Shown here: one piece after another, positions 43,390 to 54,292 of the stretch
Layout of the letters: the number at the start of each line of letters is the position of its first letter
Numbering within the stretch: position 1 is the stretch's first letter
Assembly: GCA_022494885.1 (NCBI GenBank)
Contig: JAGVSM010000212.1
Location: 62,001 to 126,000, forward strand
Direction: 5' to 3'
Length of the DNA stretch: 64,000 nucleotides
From: Micrasema longulum
Lineage: Eukaryota; Arthropoda; Insecta; Trichoptera; Brachycentridae
Notes under the pieces: generated by a model
Seen by the model: the letters and a program-made list of their open reading frames with translations, nothing else
Told to the model about the DNA's origin: nothing
Database searches by the model: none
Translations under genes and position numbers: made by a program

Positions 43390-44449
43390 GACTTAACCTC
43401 AAACTTTGCTGATGACGACTGAAAAATATCCGCGTTCAATGTTTGACACAACGAAAATAATTCAAAATTCAAGCAGGTTTTGAGACACCCAATAAATATC
43501 AAAACAGATTGCTCTGCATTACACAAAGGTAACGCTGTAAACATCAATAATATTAAATTTACCCTTAGATGAACTGATTTCATACAAAAATTTTAAAGCA
43601 ATGTATGGATTATCTAGAAATTACGGGATTGTAAAAACATTCATTTTAAAAAATTAGTTTTTTGCATATTAGGTTTTGAAATATAAGAGCCGTGGTTTGC
43701 ATTCATCTTTACATTAGGTAGGGAAAAGGCGGGGCGCTTTCGTTGCAATCATTTTAGGTAAACTACAAGACTAACAAATTCCACCCTTTTTCCTTTTTTT
43801 ATTTAAGAGTACCCTTCGCGTCGAGTCGAAAACACTCGATCAATTTTTTCCATCGATAAATACCTACATGCATTTTTTCTGCGCCGCGATACGAAAAAAC
43901 TGTAATACAATCCGCGTTCACACGATTTTTTAGATCACCCATAATTGCACTATTTCAAATTAGCTTGATCATCGAATAAGTTCTTGTAATATTTACCACT
44001 TGATATGCAGTTAAATAAAAATAAGCGAATGATATCGATGTGGGTGCGTAGATAAATATAATCCTAGTACCTACCTCACACAAACTTTCACTCTTAGCGA
44101 AAATTACGGTAAAATTCACATCACTACTGGGCCTCGGTGGCCTCGTTCCTCAACTATAGTTTACAATAATTACGACCGGCCAACTTTGCTAGTCTCAATC
44201 CAGACTACACGCGTAACTTTCACCTTTATTGCGCTTCGAATCTCCGATTATCTGCTTATTTTTTGTTTCGGTGAATTTTGTGCGCATTGCTACGCATGCG
44301 CGACGCTGAAATGATAATTATTAAGTATGCTAAGAGAGATTTAAAAATATTTTTATTTATTAAAGGGGATTTATTATTATAATTATGTTGTTTATGAGCA
44401 AGTATAAAATATGACACAAAAATGCATTAGCATTTATTAATCATCGTTT
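43390..44449. other. Unassigned DNA (~1 kb)
   Basis: The 74-codon minus frame at 43359-43583 has a signal-peptide-like start but no family features. 43,820-43,850 carries a word set shared with the SINE-G-variant 5' module ('gtcgagtcgaaaacactcga'). A slightly GC-richer stretch at 44,130-44,320 is unassigned. Confidence 0.4.
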
Positions 44450-44508
44450 CACTATCCGCGCCCAGTTGTGCATAAACCAACTGCAACGTATTTCAATCAT
44501 CGTTACAT
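44450..44508 (-). mobile_element. SINE-G tail fragment
   Basis: 'tcactatccgcgcccagttg' 'tgcataa' and 'actgcaacgtatttcaatca' match the SINE-G 3' end; SINE-V follows immediately. Confidence 0.6.
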
Positions 44509-44511
44509 GAC

Positions 44512-44692
44512 GGCCTCCGTGGTATAGTGGTTAAGACACTTGACTCACGCACGGAAGGTTCCGTGTTCGATTCCCGGTGAGAACACAAAAATTAAAATGT
44601 GATTTTTCTCAAGCCTGGTTTTTCTGTAATGTAATTCACCACTGTAATTGGGCCTCCTGGCCTGTTGTGGTGCAAAAAAAAATGAAATGAAA
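44512..44692 (+). mobile_element. SINE-V, full length
   Basis: 'ggcctccgtggtatagtggt' (A box), 'ttgactcacgcacggaaggt', 'gttcgattcccggtgagaac' (B box), 'gatttttctcaagcctggtt', 'ttcaccactgtaattgggcc', ending 'tggtgcaaaaaaaaatgaaa'. Confidence 0.9.
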
Positions 44693-44929
44693 ATGAAAAG
44701 AAATTAAGGTAAAGTGATTAGTCTTACGTTTCGGGTGTTTTTTCTTGTTCTAAGTGGGGGTGGTCAGTGCTATATAAGCTCCTGAGATCACTGTGACCTG
44801 TGAACATCTATCGTGAAGAGTCCCCGTGAGTAGTTCTTGCCCTCCAAGCCCCGGTCTATAAAAAATGAATCAGGTGCAGTCCAGGAACAACAAAATATTG
44901 CAGTTTTTACAACCTTCAAAATCAATATT

Positions 44930-45105
44930 TTACGTCCACCATGCCAGGAATCGAAGTTGGGAATGGCATCCAAACATACCAACCACTTTACAATGAGGCG
45001 GACTTATCTTCACTCGATTTCCGCATTCAGGAATTTTACCTGAGAGCAGCCATCGAGTCGAAAACACCCGTCCAGGGTTCCGGTTTTATCTCTCACACAG
45101 AACTG
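44930..45105 (-). mobile_element. SINE-G variant with 5' module, minus
   Basis: 'gccaggaatcgaagttggga' (B box), 'actttacaatgaggcggact' (A box), then the module 'gagcagccatcgagtcgaaa' and 'ccagggttccggtttt'. Confidence 0.7.
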
Positions 45106-45534
45106 TTAAAATAGAACATACCTTAAACGAACACATCTCATGGTAAACGTGTCTAAAGGGCGCTTTGAAAAAATGATTTTGAATGGAGAATTTAATTTAA
45201 ATTAAAAGATATAAAAGTACGCCATAGATAGGAATAAGTCGTATTCCGAAACAAGTGTACATTACTTCAGATGTTGTAGTTTAGTTATTTTTAAAATACA
45301 ATAATATAATATAACCTCTATATTCGTCAAACCCAATAAGTATTCGTAATATTTGACAACCGTCACATTTGGATGTCATTTTTTCTCCAGTACATTGCCT
45401 TAAATATTTTTAATTTAATTTAACACACGCGTCAAAGGAACATTAAAAAAAATAACAAAAATAAATAGGTAACTACAAAGATAGTACTTTATGTTTAGGA
45501 GGGTAAAAAATATAGTTATGTGTCTGATATAGAA
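45106..45534. other. Unassigned DNA
   Basis: No supported feature. Confidence 0.5.
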
Positions 45535-45870
45535 TCTGAACCCTGGACAAGGAGTTCGACTCGATGGCTACACCCCGGTAAAAATCCTGAAAAAGACAAT
45601 TAAGTTGAGATTAGCTCGCCTAATGGTGTAATAGCAAACCATGTTTGAGGTCCCAGGTTCGGTTCTGGTAAGTCAAACATGGAACAATTACTTTAAAGAT
45701 GATTGATCCCACAATATTTCACTATCCTTGGACTAGTCCAAGCTAGCTGAAGCGTAATTTGATCACATCCATGTAACACATGATCGAGATATACTGCGTG
45801 TATTTTAACGACGCAGTGACCTATGCACCATCAGGTGTGGATTAGGGTTTGATATTGACGATGATAAGGT
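45535..45870 (+). mobile_element. SINE-G variant with 5' module, plus
   Basis: Module 'ttcgactcgatggctacacc' then head 'gctcgcctaatggtgtaata', 'cccaggttcggttctgg', 'aatatttcactatccttgga' and tail 'gacctatgcaccatcaggtg'. Longest example of the variant. Confidence 0.7.
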
Positions 45871-45911
45871 ATTTCATAAATAAAATAACTCTTTGGAAGT
45901 ATGATAGTTGC

Positions 45912-46066
45912 ATAAATGTCGAAATTCGTGCATTGTTAGGCTGAGACATGCATTTTCGATAAATCGAGAAAGGAGTGTAGCGTTGGTTTTGACATGTATA
46001 GCGATAGTCAGAATAATTGGCGTGCATACATGAGAAGGTATTTAAATGTAAAGGAAGCGAGGTTTA
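45912..46066 (+). mobile_element. LINE-A copy 4, internally deleted fragment
   Basis: 'atgtcgaaattcgtgcattg' (NVEIRAL), 'gagaaaggagtgtagcgttg' (EKGV-RW), then a jump to 'cagaataattggcgtgcata' (NNWRAYMRRYLNVKEARF). About 90 bp of the FGHVERM-GRPRKT block is deleted. Confidence 0.75.
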
Positions 46067-46329
46067 AATTCATTTATTTATTATGGAAATAATACATTTT
46101 TTTAAATAAACACAAGGTAAATAAACAATTTAACGAAGTAAAACCAATTACAGATTTCATTTTCTTATTTATCACGAATACAAAAGGACACTAGGAAAAA
46201 TAAAACAATACTAAAAAAAGGAATATTTTACCCTTCAATGCCCAATTCTTTCCAAAAACGTATTTCAATACATATTTTTTTATCCAAATACTAAGAAAAA
46301 TAATAAAGGAGAAATTTAAATAACACAAA

Positions 46330-46800
46330 TTCTTCAAAACAAGGCGATGAGTATTATGCTAAAAAAAAACTATTCTTATGTAGAAATAATCCACAAAGAA
46401 ATTGACTTGCTCACAGTAAAGCAGCAAATTAAATACACAGTGGCAATTCTTATGCATAAAATAATTGAGGGGATGAATAAAATAAAAACAGTGATAAAAT
46501 TTAACCAAAAATGTCATACATATGAAACAAGGGATAAAAAAAAGATAAGATTACCAATGCGCAATGAGGAGAAAAACAGAATCTCAAAACTCATTTTACA
46601 AGGGGTGGAAGCTGTACAATGAGTTACCTGAAGAAATAAAGGAGATAGAAAAGATTGAAATATTTCAAATTAATTAGAAAAAATATCTTATTGAGAAATT
46701 TTGATTAAAAAAATTGTAATGTCATTAAAAGTTTATATTAGTTCTTAAGATGTTATTACTAACTTAATAAAGCATAAATAAAATTTAAAAAAATTGTGGG
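46330..46800 (+). mobile_element. Jockey/CR1-like LINE ORF2 C-terminus
   Basis: Reads LKKNYSYVEIIHKEIDLLTV, KQQIKYTVAILMHKIIEGMN, KCHTYETRDKKKIRLPMRNE, then after a frame shift near 46595 FYKGWKLYNELPEEIKEIEK and IEIFQIN. The order 'LxVKQRIxY…LIxKIIxGxxP…HxYxTRxKxxxRLP…GxKLYNxLPxxIK' is a familiar ORF2 ending and is related to the LINE-C tail. The 3' UTR ends 'cataaataaaatttaaaaaa'. 5'-truncated. Confidence 0.8.
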
Positions 46801-46954
46801 CCATCAATTAGGTTATTGACAATTCTATAGAGATAGGTCATATCCCGAGTTGCGATATTGTTAATTTTATGTTTTTTTGTTTGTGCGTGAGCTAGTTTTT
46901 ATTTTTTAAAATTAAAAATAATATGTAATTATAAACAAAAGCTTATTGAATAGC

Positions 46955-47087
46955 GAGCCCCTTCCGCGCCCGCGGCCGTATAGCGGTGTGTTGTGTGTCG
47001 TGTGTTGTGTGTTCACTGTTCACGTTCCACATGTAGGTAGTAGGTAGGCAATTACTAGAAACAACTGCACAATATTGTCTACACTAG
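46955..47087 (+). promoter_or_regulatory. CpG-richer island with strong donor: candidate first exon
   Basis: 'cccttccgcgcccgcggccg' at about 46,959 is the most GC-rich run in this region. 110 bp on comes a near-consensus donor, 'acactag|gtgagtgtt' (GT at 47088-47089). In between is a GTGTT-rich stretch. This layout fits a short non-coding first exon of an unknown gene on the plus strand. No coding frame supports it. Confidence 0.35.
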
Positions 47088-47395
47088 GTGAGTGTTACGG
47101 CCAGTTATAGGTTAGTAGTTTGGCGCACAGCTGATGGCTGTTCCCATTACGCACACCTTGAGGAATGGAAAAGTGTTGCCATTCCAACGCAACTTTTTCC
47201 ACGTACATCGCTTCCAATCAAGGCATTTAATAACAAATGGCGTTTCTCTGATATTTTTACTTTTTTAAATTTAAAATAAATAAAAAAAAATTAATAAAAA
47301 AAATGGGACACGTAAGGTTGAACTTGCCAAAAAAGAGTCTGGCTCTTGTGTTTGGCAAGTTTACATAATGACATAAAAAATCATCTCATCATCAT

Positions 47396-47452
47396 CTTCT
47401 TTTCCACACCCTGTGCTGCATAGGGCACTGAATTAGTAATCATTTGCGTCAT
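47396..47452 (-). mobile_element. SINE-G tail fragment
   Basis: 'cttttccacaccctgtgctg' 'catagggcactgaatta' is the SINE-G 3' end, minus. Confidence 0.65.
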
Positions 47453-47504
47453 ATAATTTTCTCATTTCAATTTTAGGCGCTGTTTTGGGCTAGCTGTAAA
47501 TTCA

Positions 47505-47736
47505 ACAATGTTTTGAGTATGATCAAATGCTTGCAGACTGGCTGGATTTCCTCCCTAGGGAGCCATTCACATTTAAATTTGTTGCAACAGAGGGAAAACA
47601 TTTTTAAGAAGGGAATATGGAAGTCAAGGCATTTACATGGCTTATGACCTGTCTGACCATTGGCTAGTTTAAGTGGCCACTGTACACACTGTGTACCATT
47701 CATCATTCTGCCTATGTTTAAATATCCTCCATCAAT
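47505..47736 (+). mobile_element. R-family copy, left part
   Basis: 'ttttgagtatgatcaaatgc' 'ttgcagactggctgg' terminus, 'ggaagtcaaggcatttacat', 'ggctagtttaagtggccact', 'ttctgcctatgtttaaatat' and then SINE-V. Confidence 0.85.
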
Positions 47737-47912
47737 GGTGGCCTCCATGGTGTAGTGGTCAAGACGCTTGACTCACACGCGGGAGGTTCCGGGTTCGATT
47801 CCCGGTGAGAACACAAAAATCAAATATGATTTTTCTCAAGCCTGGGTGTTCTTTGATGTAATTCACCACTGTAATTGGGCCTCCTGGCCTGTTGTGGTGC
47901 AAAAATAAAATA
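47737..47912 (+). mobile_element. SINE-V nested in an R copy
   Basis: Full SINE-V with the best tRNA-Val-like anticodon arm ('gcttgactcacacgcgggag') and B box 'gggttcgattcccggtgaga'; ends 'ttgtggtgcaaaaataaaa'. R sequence is 'aaatatcc' before it and 'tataaatcc' plus 'acattttctcg' after it, so a short imperfect target duplication is likely. Confidence 0.85.
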
Positions 47913-48135
47913 TAAATCCACATTTTCTCGACTCTTCCATCTGTTGACTTTTGTAAAGCAAAAGAGCTGAAACCTTTATCATATCGAAATAATTCCTCGT
48001 TAGAAAATGGAAATCAATTTAGATTAGAGCCAGGTTTGAACCTCAAACCTCTGATCTGTGAGTTCCCGATTCTACCCGATTCGATACGAATCATTTTATA
48101 ACTCCCTAGGGGTTAAAATCCAGCCTTTGTCACAA
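47913..48135 (+). mobile_element. R-family copy, right part, with a SINE-X fragment inside
   Basis: 'ccatctgttgacttttgtaa' 'agcaaaagagctgaaacc' continues the R unit; 'ggaaatcaatttagattaga' and 'aacctctgatctgtgagttc' (48,000-48,070, minus) are a SINE-X piece; 'aactccctaggggttaaaat' 'ccagcctttgtc' is the inverted terminus. Confidence 0.7.
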
Positions 48136-48533
48136 TTTTAATGAAGTTTGAAATTTTTTTAAATTGCTGATTTATTGAAAAAATGGGCTTTTAATATGTC
48201 TTTAAAATAAAAAAAAAGAGGGAAAATTTTGAAATGAAATATTGATTTACATGTATCAGGTAGGTAAACTAAGATCATGGTTAAAGAAAACCGAATACAG
48301 GGGCGTGCATGTTAAGTTGGATGCATCTTTAGCCAACAATTATTGACCATTGTTTCTGATTCAAGCACAAAAACAAAGGTAGGAAGTACTTAACTCTTTT
48401 GAAAACGTAACAGATTTTTTTTTTCGCAAATAACATTATTTTAACATAAATTCATTGTCATCACCATTAATTTCTATTTTTTATTACTAAGGACTTTTTT
48501 CGTCAAAATTCTTTAACTAACTAACTAACTAAC
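48136..48533. other. Unassigned AT-rich DNA
   Basis: No supported feature. Ends in a (TAAC)n run at 48,512-48,532 that is the tail of LINE-A copy 5. Confidence 0.5.
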
Positions 48534-49060
48534 CATCACGCCATTTCCCCAGAGGGGTAGGCAGAGAGGATAGAACGCCACACCACTCTGTCCTGGCACA
48601 CTTCATTTGCTTCCTTCACATTCATACATCTTCTCATGCACGCACGTCGATTATTCCGACTTTTCACATGACCACTTTCAAGAATTTGTTGTACTTGATC
48701 ATGCCATGTCTTTCTCGGCCTTCCTCGACTTCTACAACCAGACACATTCGCATCATAAATCTTTTTAGCCGTTCTTTCATCATTCATTCGCTCCACATGA
48801 CCGAACCATCGCAAAGACCTTTCTTAATTTTGTCGATAATGCTTAACTCAGCCTTGCATTCTGCTCTAATTTCTACATTAGGGCACCTATCATACATTGT
48901 TTTTCCGCACATTCGCCTGAGGGATCGCATTTCAACAGCATTCAGTCTACTTTCGTCCCTTTTTTTCCAACTCCATGCTTCGCTTCCATACATTAGGGTT
49001 GGTACCAGAACTCCATTATGAACTGCTAATTTAGCCTCTTGCGATAAACACTTATTTGCT
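48534..49060 (-). mobile_element. LINE-A copy 5, best preserved
   Basis: On the minus strand: ANKCLSQEAKLAVHNGVLVP, TLMYGSEAWSWKKRDESRLN, AVEMRSLRRMCGKTMYDRC, AECKAELSIIDKIKKG, a one-base frame break near 48,815, then LRWFGHVERMNDERTAKKIY, GCRSRGRPRKTWHDQVQQIL, and RSILSAYPSGEMA with a stop at 48,536-48,538. Its tail is (TTAG)n. Truncated on the 5' side at about 49,060. Best consensus source for LINE-A. Confidence 0.9.
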
Positions 49061-49249
49061 ACGACCAATAAATACCTAAGATTTTCATAAAACTGATATT
49101 TTTTACTGATTTTATGTTTTATTTTTACGGTTATGTTTAACTTTGTGCACATTTTATTGTTTTTTCTTTTCTCATCGTTCTAATTATTAAATAATATAAT
49201 AATCAATAATAATATTTTAAATAAAATATTATTAATTCAGTTTATTTTA

Positions 49250-49372
49250 TTTGTTAAACTTCATATCGTGTGATATCACCTAACATTGTAATTTGTTTAC
49301 TGATGTGAGTACAATTTTTTTTATATACAATTTTGTAAAGGTTATTTAAAGCGTAAATAAATAAATAATTAA
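49250..49372 (+). mobile_element. Probable LINE 3' end
   Basis: 'aggttatttaaagcgtaaat' 'aaataaataa' is a LINE-like 3' end and tail; no coding part. Confidence 0.4.
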
Positions 49373-49559
49373 ATGGATTTAAAATTTAAACGCCTCTTCA
49401 CTGGATTTGTAAAGTACAAATTATTAATATAAGTAAGTGAAAAACTAAAGTAGCTTTCTTAAAAAAAAACACCAAATAAGTCATAGAGAAAACAGAATGA
49501 GGAACTTCAGCCTTACTGGAAACTGGATACAAAAATTGTTTTCTTGCGCGGGGTATAAA

Positions 49560-49905
49560 TTAAAGCATTAAATTAAAGTAAAAGTTTCTTGAAAATGTAC
49601 GGAAAAATAATAAAAAATATTTTGATAAAAACGCACTACTTTAAATGACGTCACTGGTTCATGTGAATCAACCTATGATCTGATAGCTATGGAAGATTTC
49701 CGGTCTACTTGTCGCTTCTGGAGCAATGGGAAGAACTGAATGAGAATAAGTGGAAATGAACCTCTGACGTTACACGCGGAGTTATTTCTTTTATCTTCTT
49801 ATTAGTTAAAAAAAAAATTTGACTTGGTTAAATACTATTTTAACAAATAAAAAAATTAAAAAAACAACTGAACTTCCTTGAAATGAAAAATGAAGTTTGA
49901 AAATA
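49560..49905 (+). repeat. Dispersed repeat S, copy 2
   Basis: Blocks 'agtttcttgaaaatgtacgg', 'tgacgtcactggttcatgtg', 'agatttccggtctacttgtc', 'tgacgttacacgcggagtta' and 'caactgaacttccttg' align in order with 29.03-29.4 kb. Confidence 0.7.
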
Positions 49906-50470
49906 AGGATTGACTATCATGGCAATACAACGTTTGATCTTTGATCCATTTATATGTCTTTTTCTTTGCTCCAAGGTAAGAGTGACGTAAAAGTGTAAGA
50001 AAACTTGATGACTTGAAAGAAAGTGAAGGGTAACTACAGATCTTTATCCTTTTCTAATCGATAATTTTCTTTCAATTATACCCACGCTCTATAAATTCGT
50101 GTCAAATTATTTATTTTTGCATGAAATCGATGCTTGTTTAAGATAAACTTTTCGGTCTGAATCATTCAACTGTAATATTGAAAAAATACCTAATATAAAT
50201 TCGACATCGTCAGCAGGCTGTATCGAATGTACGGTAAACTAACCACATTTTAATTTTTCAACGAGTCCGGAAACAAATATTATGATTAAAAGTACTTTTT
50301 TATTCGGTAAAACAACGCTTAAGAAATTGATACTAATTCAATTAAACTTAGTGATTTGTTGATAATCTATTTTTTTTATGAAGATGGATCTGAAGAAATT
50401 TTTCATTAAGTTTTATCCGTCAGACTTCTTACTTGAAATGCTTGGCTTCAGTAGTTGTGAGAAAAAAATT
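49906..50470. other. Unassigned DNA
   Basis: No supported feature. Confidence 0.5.
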
Positions 50471-50612
50471 GGGTTGTGGTCTCGTGGCTAGTGTTGCGGG
50501 CTCACGGATCAGAGGTCCGAGGTTCGAACCCACACTACCCAACTTGATTTACAACTCGTCGAAAATGGCCACCAAAACTGAAATATTCGGATAAATTAAA
50601 AGATCGCTAAAA
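50471..50612 (+). mobile_element. SINE-X copy with good tRNA-like head
   Basis: 'gggttgtggtctcgtggcta' 'gtg', 'ctcacggatcagaggtccga' 'ggttcgaaccc' (B box). The body is shortened to 'tttacaactcgtcgaaaatg'. Confidence 0.85.
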
Positions 50613-50754
50613 TTTTTTTTTTAAAGGATATAAAATATGCATTATAACTTTTGTTATGCCATTTTTGTTATGAAATACCTCAAGGACTTTTTTAAAGTGA
50701 TTATATTAATTCTAATTTTTAAAAAATACGTATTTCGTTTAGTTCCACTTTTAT

Positions 50755-50822
50755 TTTTATTTTCACCGGTGACCGGGTTTCGCCGTGACTGATCTCACCA
50801 ATCTGACGATGTGACATTGGGC
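50755..50822 (-). other. Hammerhead-like or PLE-associated motif
   Basis: Minus strand 'ggtgagatcagtcacggcga' AACCCGGTCACCGG. Has the same hairpin-GAAAC-GGTC layout as the other motifs, but the CTGANGA block is not intact. Confidence 0.25.
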
Positions 50823-51609
50823 AGTAAGCAGAGTTGTCTGAATATGAAAAATTAAATATTCAATTCAATTCGTTTTTGTAAAATGTTCAATTACAGTTTA
50901 TTGACACAGATAATTAAAATTTTCATTCAAATCTACACGTTTTCGTACGCGAAATTAAATTCTGCTTTATAGACAATTTATTAAAGATAACTCTTTAAAC
51001 TTTTCATTGTAATCTAGGTTATAATTTTTTGTACGAAAATAATTTTTTATTGTATTTTTAATGTACAGTAATAGGTTACTGACTGAGATACTCTAAATTA
51101 ATTTTTTATACAAATATGTGCATTTTATATTTGATATGTCAACGCTGGAACGAAAAAAGTTATCAAGCGACATATAATAACTTTACAGAAAAGCAAAATG
51201 TTTTTTTTATTTTTTTTTATTAACTCTTGTGTGACTGTGATGTCACACTAGTCGACATAAGACACAAGATTTGATATATCTCCCTTATTTTTAAAAATGA
51301 TAAGCTCGTATTGTTTGTAATCTTCAAATGGACATTTTCACACCGGATTTGGAAAGTAAAACTTGAAAACTATGCTGGCAAAAAATATTTATCCTTGCTA
51401 CGCGAAGAATGAACGTCCGCTAATTTAGCAACACATCTGTTTGAGAGAAAGCACGGAGATATAACTCATAACAAGGAAGACTGAGATGCTGTTCGGTGGC
51501 GGGTTTTGGGTGAAACAGATTCAGTCTTTAGTCGGTTGATGACGGTGATGGGGGACGCACGCGCGTAATATGAGCGGTGTATTTTATTTATTTTATTTGG
51601 TAATTCAAC
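50823..51609. other. Unassigned AT-rich DNA
   Basis: A slightly GC-richer patch at 51,470-51,570 has no recognisable content. Confidence 0.45.
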
Positions 51610-51720
51610 AAAAATTTATTTATTTATTTAACTTTTTGTACATAATGTTATTTGTACATTGGCGGGCTTATTGCCAAATGGCAATTTCTTCCAACCAACC
51701 AATAAGATACATACTAGAAA
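51610..51720 (-). mobile_element. LINE-B 3' end, minus
   Basis: (TTTA)n tail, then 'actttttgtacataatgtta', 'tttgtacattggcgggctta' and 'atggcaatttcttccaacca', the complement of the LINE-B 3' UTR at 8.70-8.78 kb. No ORF part remains. Confidence 0.85.
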
Positions 51721-52984
51721 ACATACAATTTGAAAGCATTCGTTGATACAACTTGACATGCACATATATCTTCAATTATAGAATTACACAAAATAGATTT
51801 ATATGTTAAGTTGTAGTACATATTTTTTTATACAGGATACAATGCAATAAAAAATAAGTTTTACGTGTGTACTTATTGAATAAGATTTTTCCTAAGAGAT
51901 TATTCGCAAAAGCTGAGGAGAGTATCATGAAAAATGTCAATGTATTGATGATTTTTAATTTATTTTGCTACAGCAGGGCTAAATTATATTTTTATTCGCA
52001 TACATTTTGGAAAAAAAATTATTAAACAGGTCGTCTCCATGTTTTTTTTTCTTCAGATGTCGGAACTTTAAAATATTCCGTCTTTTACAAGTGGTAATGT
52101 TACATCACCGTGCGCAAAGGGATTATTTACCACAGTCTTATAAGAGTTAATAAAGAATTCCGTATTTTAATTTTTTATTTAAACTGTAGGTATCACGCCA
52201 AAATAATACGATTGTATGAGATTTTTTTATTGATTAAAAAAATAATCTTTAATCGGCATTTTTGTGAAGTTGCTACATGTCGCTGGTAACTTTTTACTTT
52301 CCAGCATCGATGTTTTTCCAAACAGTAAATGCGAAAAAAAACAGTAAATAACATAAGGTTATTATGGTTTGTTTATACATGTTTTTAAAGCTTTAATGCC
52401 GTTATAAAAGCGGTTCTTCAATCTGTTAAAAGTACTTACGGTATTTACACCTAAGTGAAAATTTCACATAAACCGTTTTTTTTCCGAGATGTAAATATTT
52501 CTACTTTTATTTAAATGATCGCCTTTCTTTGAGCCCATACGGTACTGAAATTTCTCCAACGCAGATCATTGTCCAGTCAGCCTTCACCTTACCCCACAGA
52601 CTATGCATTGTACACAACACTACCACAATATATTGTGAGACTGTGTGTGTGTGAACGCATTATATTATACAGAGACCGCTATTCGATCGGGATCACAAAG
52701 GAAATTATTTTCAAATAATTTCTAATTAAGCTTATATATTTTTCTAAGATTTTTGTGGTTTGATTATAATGTGGATTTTCTATTCTTTTTGTAAAAAGTA
52801 TATATCATATTGGAAAAATGAAAATAAAAAACGTTTTTAAAATTTATTTCAATTCCCAGACGGTACAAATTTGTGTCACTGTTTTTTTTTCATATAAAGA
52901 GTTTTAAAAGAAAACTGCTTAAAAAACATAACATAATTCAAAAAGATACGGTTCATACTCTCTACTAAATCTGTGTTCAATGAT
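51721..52984. other. Unassigned AT-rich DNA (~1.3 kb)
   Basis: Only a short (GT)n at about 52,643. No gene. Confidence 0.5.
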
Positions 52985-53068
52985 CAGTAGGTTAAGTTAT
53001 CACCTTACACACAGTGTAACAAACAACATTTTTTCTAGGTTAGAACATCCATATTTCTTCAATTTGAA
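52985..53068 (+). mobile_element. R-family fragment
   Basis: 'aagttatcaccttacacaca' 'gtgtaacaaacaacattttt' and 'gaacatccatatttcttcaa' are the central R block. Confidence 0.7.
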
Positions 53069-53719
53069 ATGATTTAGTAACCCTAAAATTTTGAAAAAAA
53101 AATCTACAAAATTTGAGTGATTCAAAATGCTTGCTTATCTTTTCAAAAACGAAAACTTAAGTTTTTCTTTACAGCTTTCTTGTATATATTTAAACAAAGT
53201 CTAAAATTTAAAAGTAAATTTGTATATTATATTTTAGTAATCATTTTTTTTTTACTGTATTTTTTGTCAGAAATATTTAAGAAAATTATCGTTTTTATCT
53301 AATGTTTATTTGAAAGAAATTGAAACTTGGTAATCAATTAATCTCTTTAATTGGCTAATTGGTTTTTTTTTTTGTTTTTTATACATGATAAATGTAGCGG
53401 TTGGTTATAATAAAAAATATATTTACCCTGTAAACGTGTCTTGCAACGATAGCCAAAACGTTAGAACAAATCAAACCTTCAAAATATCACTCGAAAAAGA
53501 CGATAAATATTATCATTTATTTCATGTATCGATTTTAAAAGAACGGCTTATCAAATAGTCCAAATCGAATAATTTCCAATTTTTTTTATCATACACCGGG
53601 AAATGTCTCCAAAATTATATCAAACGCAATAATTTTGTTTATGTAAAACAATTATGTTGTTCGGAATCAATAAACATAATGACAGAGTGATGAATAAATG
53701 TTCCGAGTTAAAGTTCGTG
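53069..53719. other. Unassigned AT-rich DNA
   Basis: No supported feature. Confidence 0.5.
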
Positions 53720-53965
53720 GTCCCATTGCGATGTCTCATACTGTGCACCTCGCGTCTTGTACCGCGGCGTGTCGGTTAAGGTGACCTACTTGCGCCTCGT
53801 GGACCCGGACTCGAGCTGGTGTTGCGTTCTCTCGCTCTGCTGCTGTTGCACTCTTCACTCCCAGTACTGACACACTTAGAAACCAAAAGTTATCTGCCTC
53901 GTGCGCAGCGGTGGCCAACATTTGGCGGCAAAATATTTCAAGCCTACTTTTACTTTTTACCAAAA
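53720..53965. promoter_or_regulatory. CpG-richer island, unassigned
   Basis: 'cacctcgcgtcttgtaccgc' and 'gtggacccggactcgagctg' mark a clear rise in GC and CpG. A 110-codon minus frame crosses it but has no family features. Candidate promoter or exon; no splice or TATA signal decides. Confidence 0.25.
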
Positions 53966-54092
53966 TGTTAGAGGAATACGATCCAATTTCATACATAAAA
54001 AAAAATTCGTGTAATGGCAAAATGAAAATTATAGTTCTGTGTGTGAAATCAAACCAAAATTCAGGCAACTAGGGTGATGAATTGTTACACAA

Positions 54093-54292
54093 ACCTATTA
54101 TATGAAGGTAAAATGATCAGTCTTACGCTTCAAGTACCAGTCCTATGAATGGACAAGGAACTATAAAATATTCCAGTGTAAAAACATCGTTTAAAATGAA
54201 TATTTTATGTCAACCGTGTCAGGAATCGAATACAAGTCTTCTTGCGTGGTAGCAAACGCACTGACTATTACACCATGAGGCGGACAATTGAA
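54093..54292 (-). mobile_element. SINE-G copy, tail missing
   Basis: 'gaaggtaaaatgatcagtct', 'taaaatattccagtgtaaaa', 'gtgtcaggaatcgaatacaa' (B box), 'gactattacaccatgaggcg' (A box). Confidence 0.85.

Noticed and set aside
44512..44590. Possible tRNA-Val gene
   Set aside because: It is followed by the SINE-V body seen at two other loci, so it is a SINE head.
48668..49021. 117-codon plus-strand ORF
   Set aside because: Antisense shadow of LINE-A copy 5.
53736..54068. 110-codon minus-strand ORF across the 53.8-kb GC-richer patch
   Set aside because: No motif, no signal of exon boundaries, and the N-terminal half is in AT-rich DNA; kept only as a compositional island.
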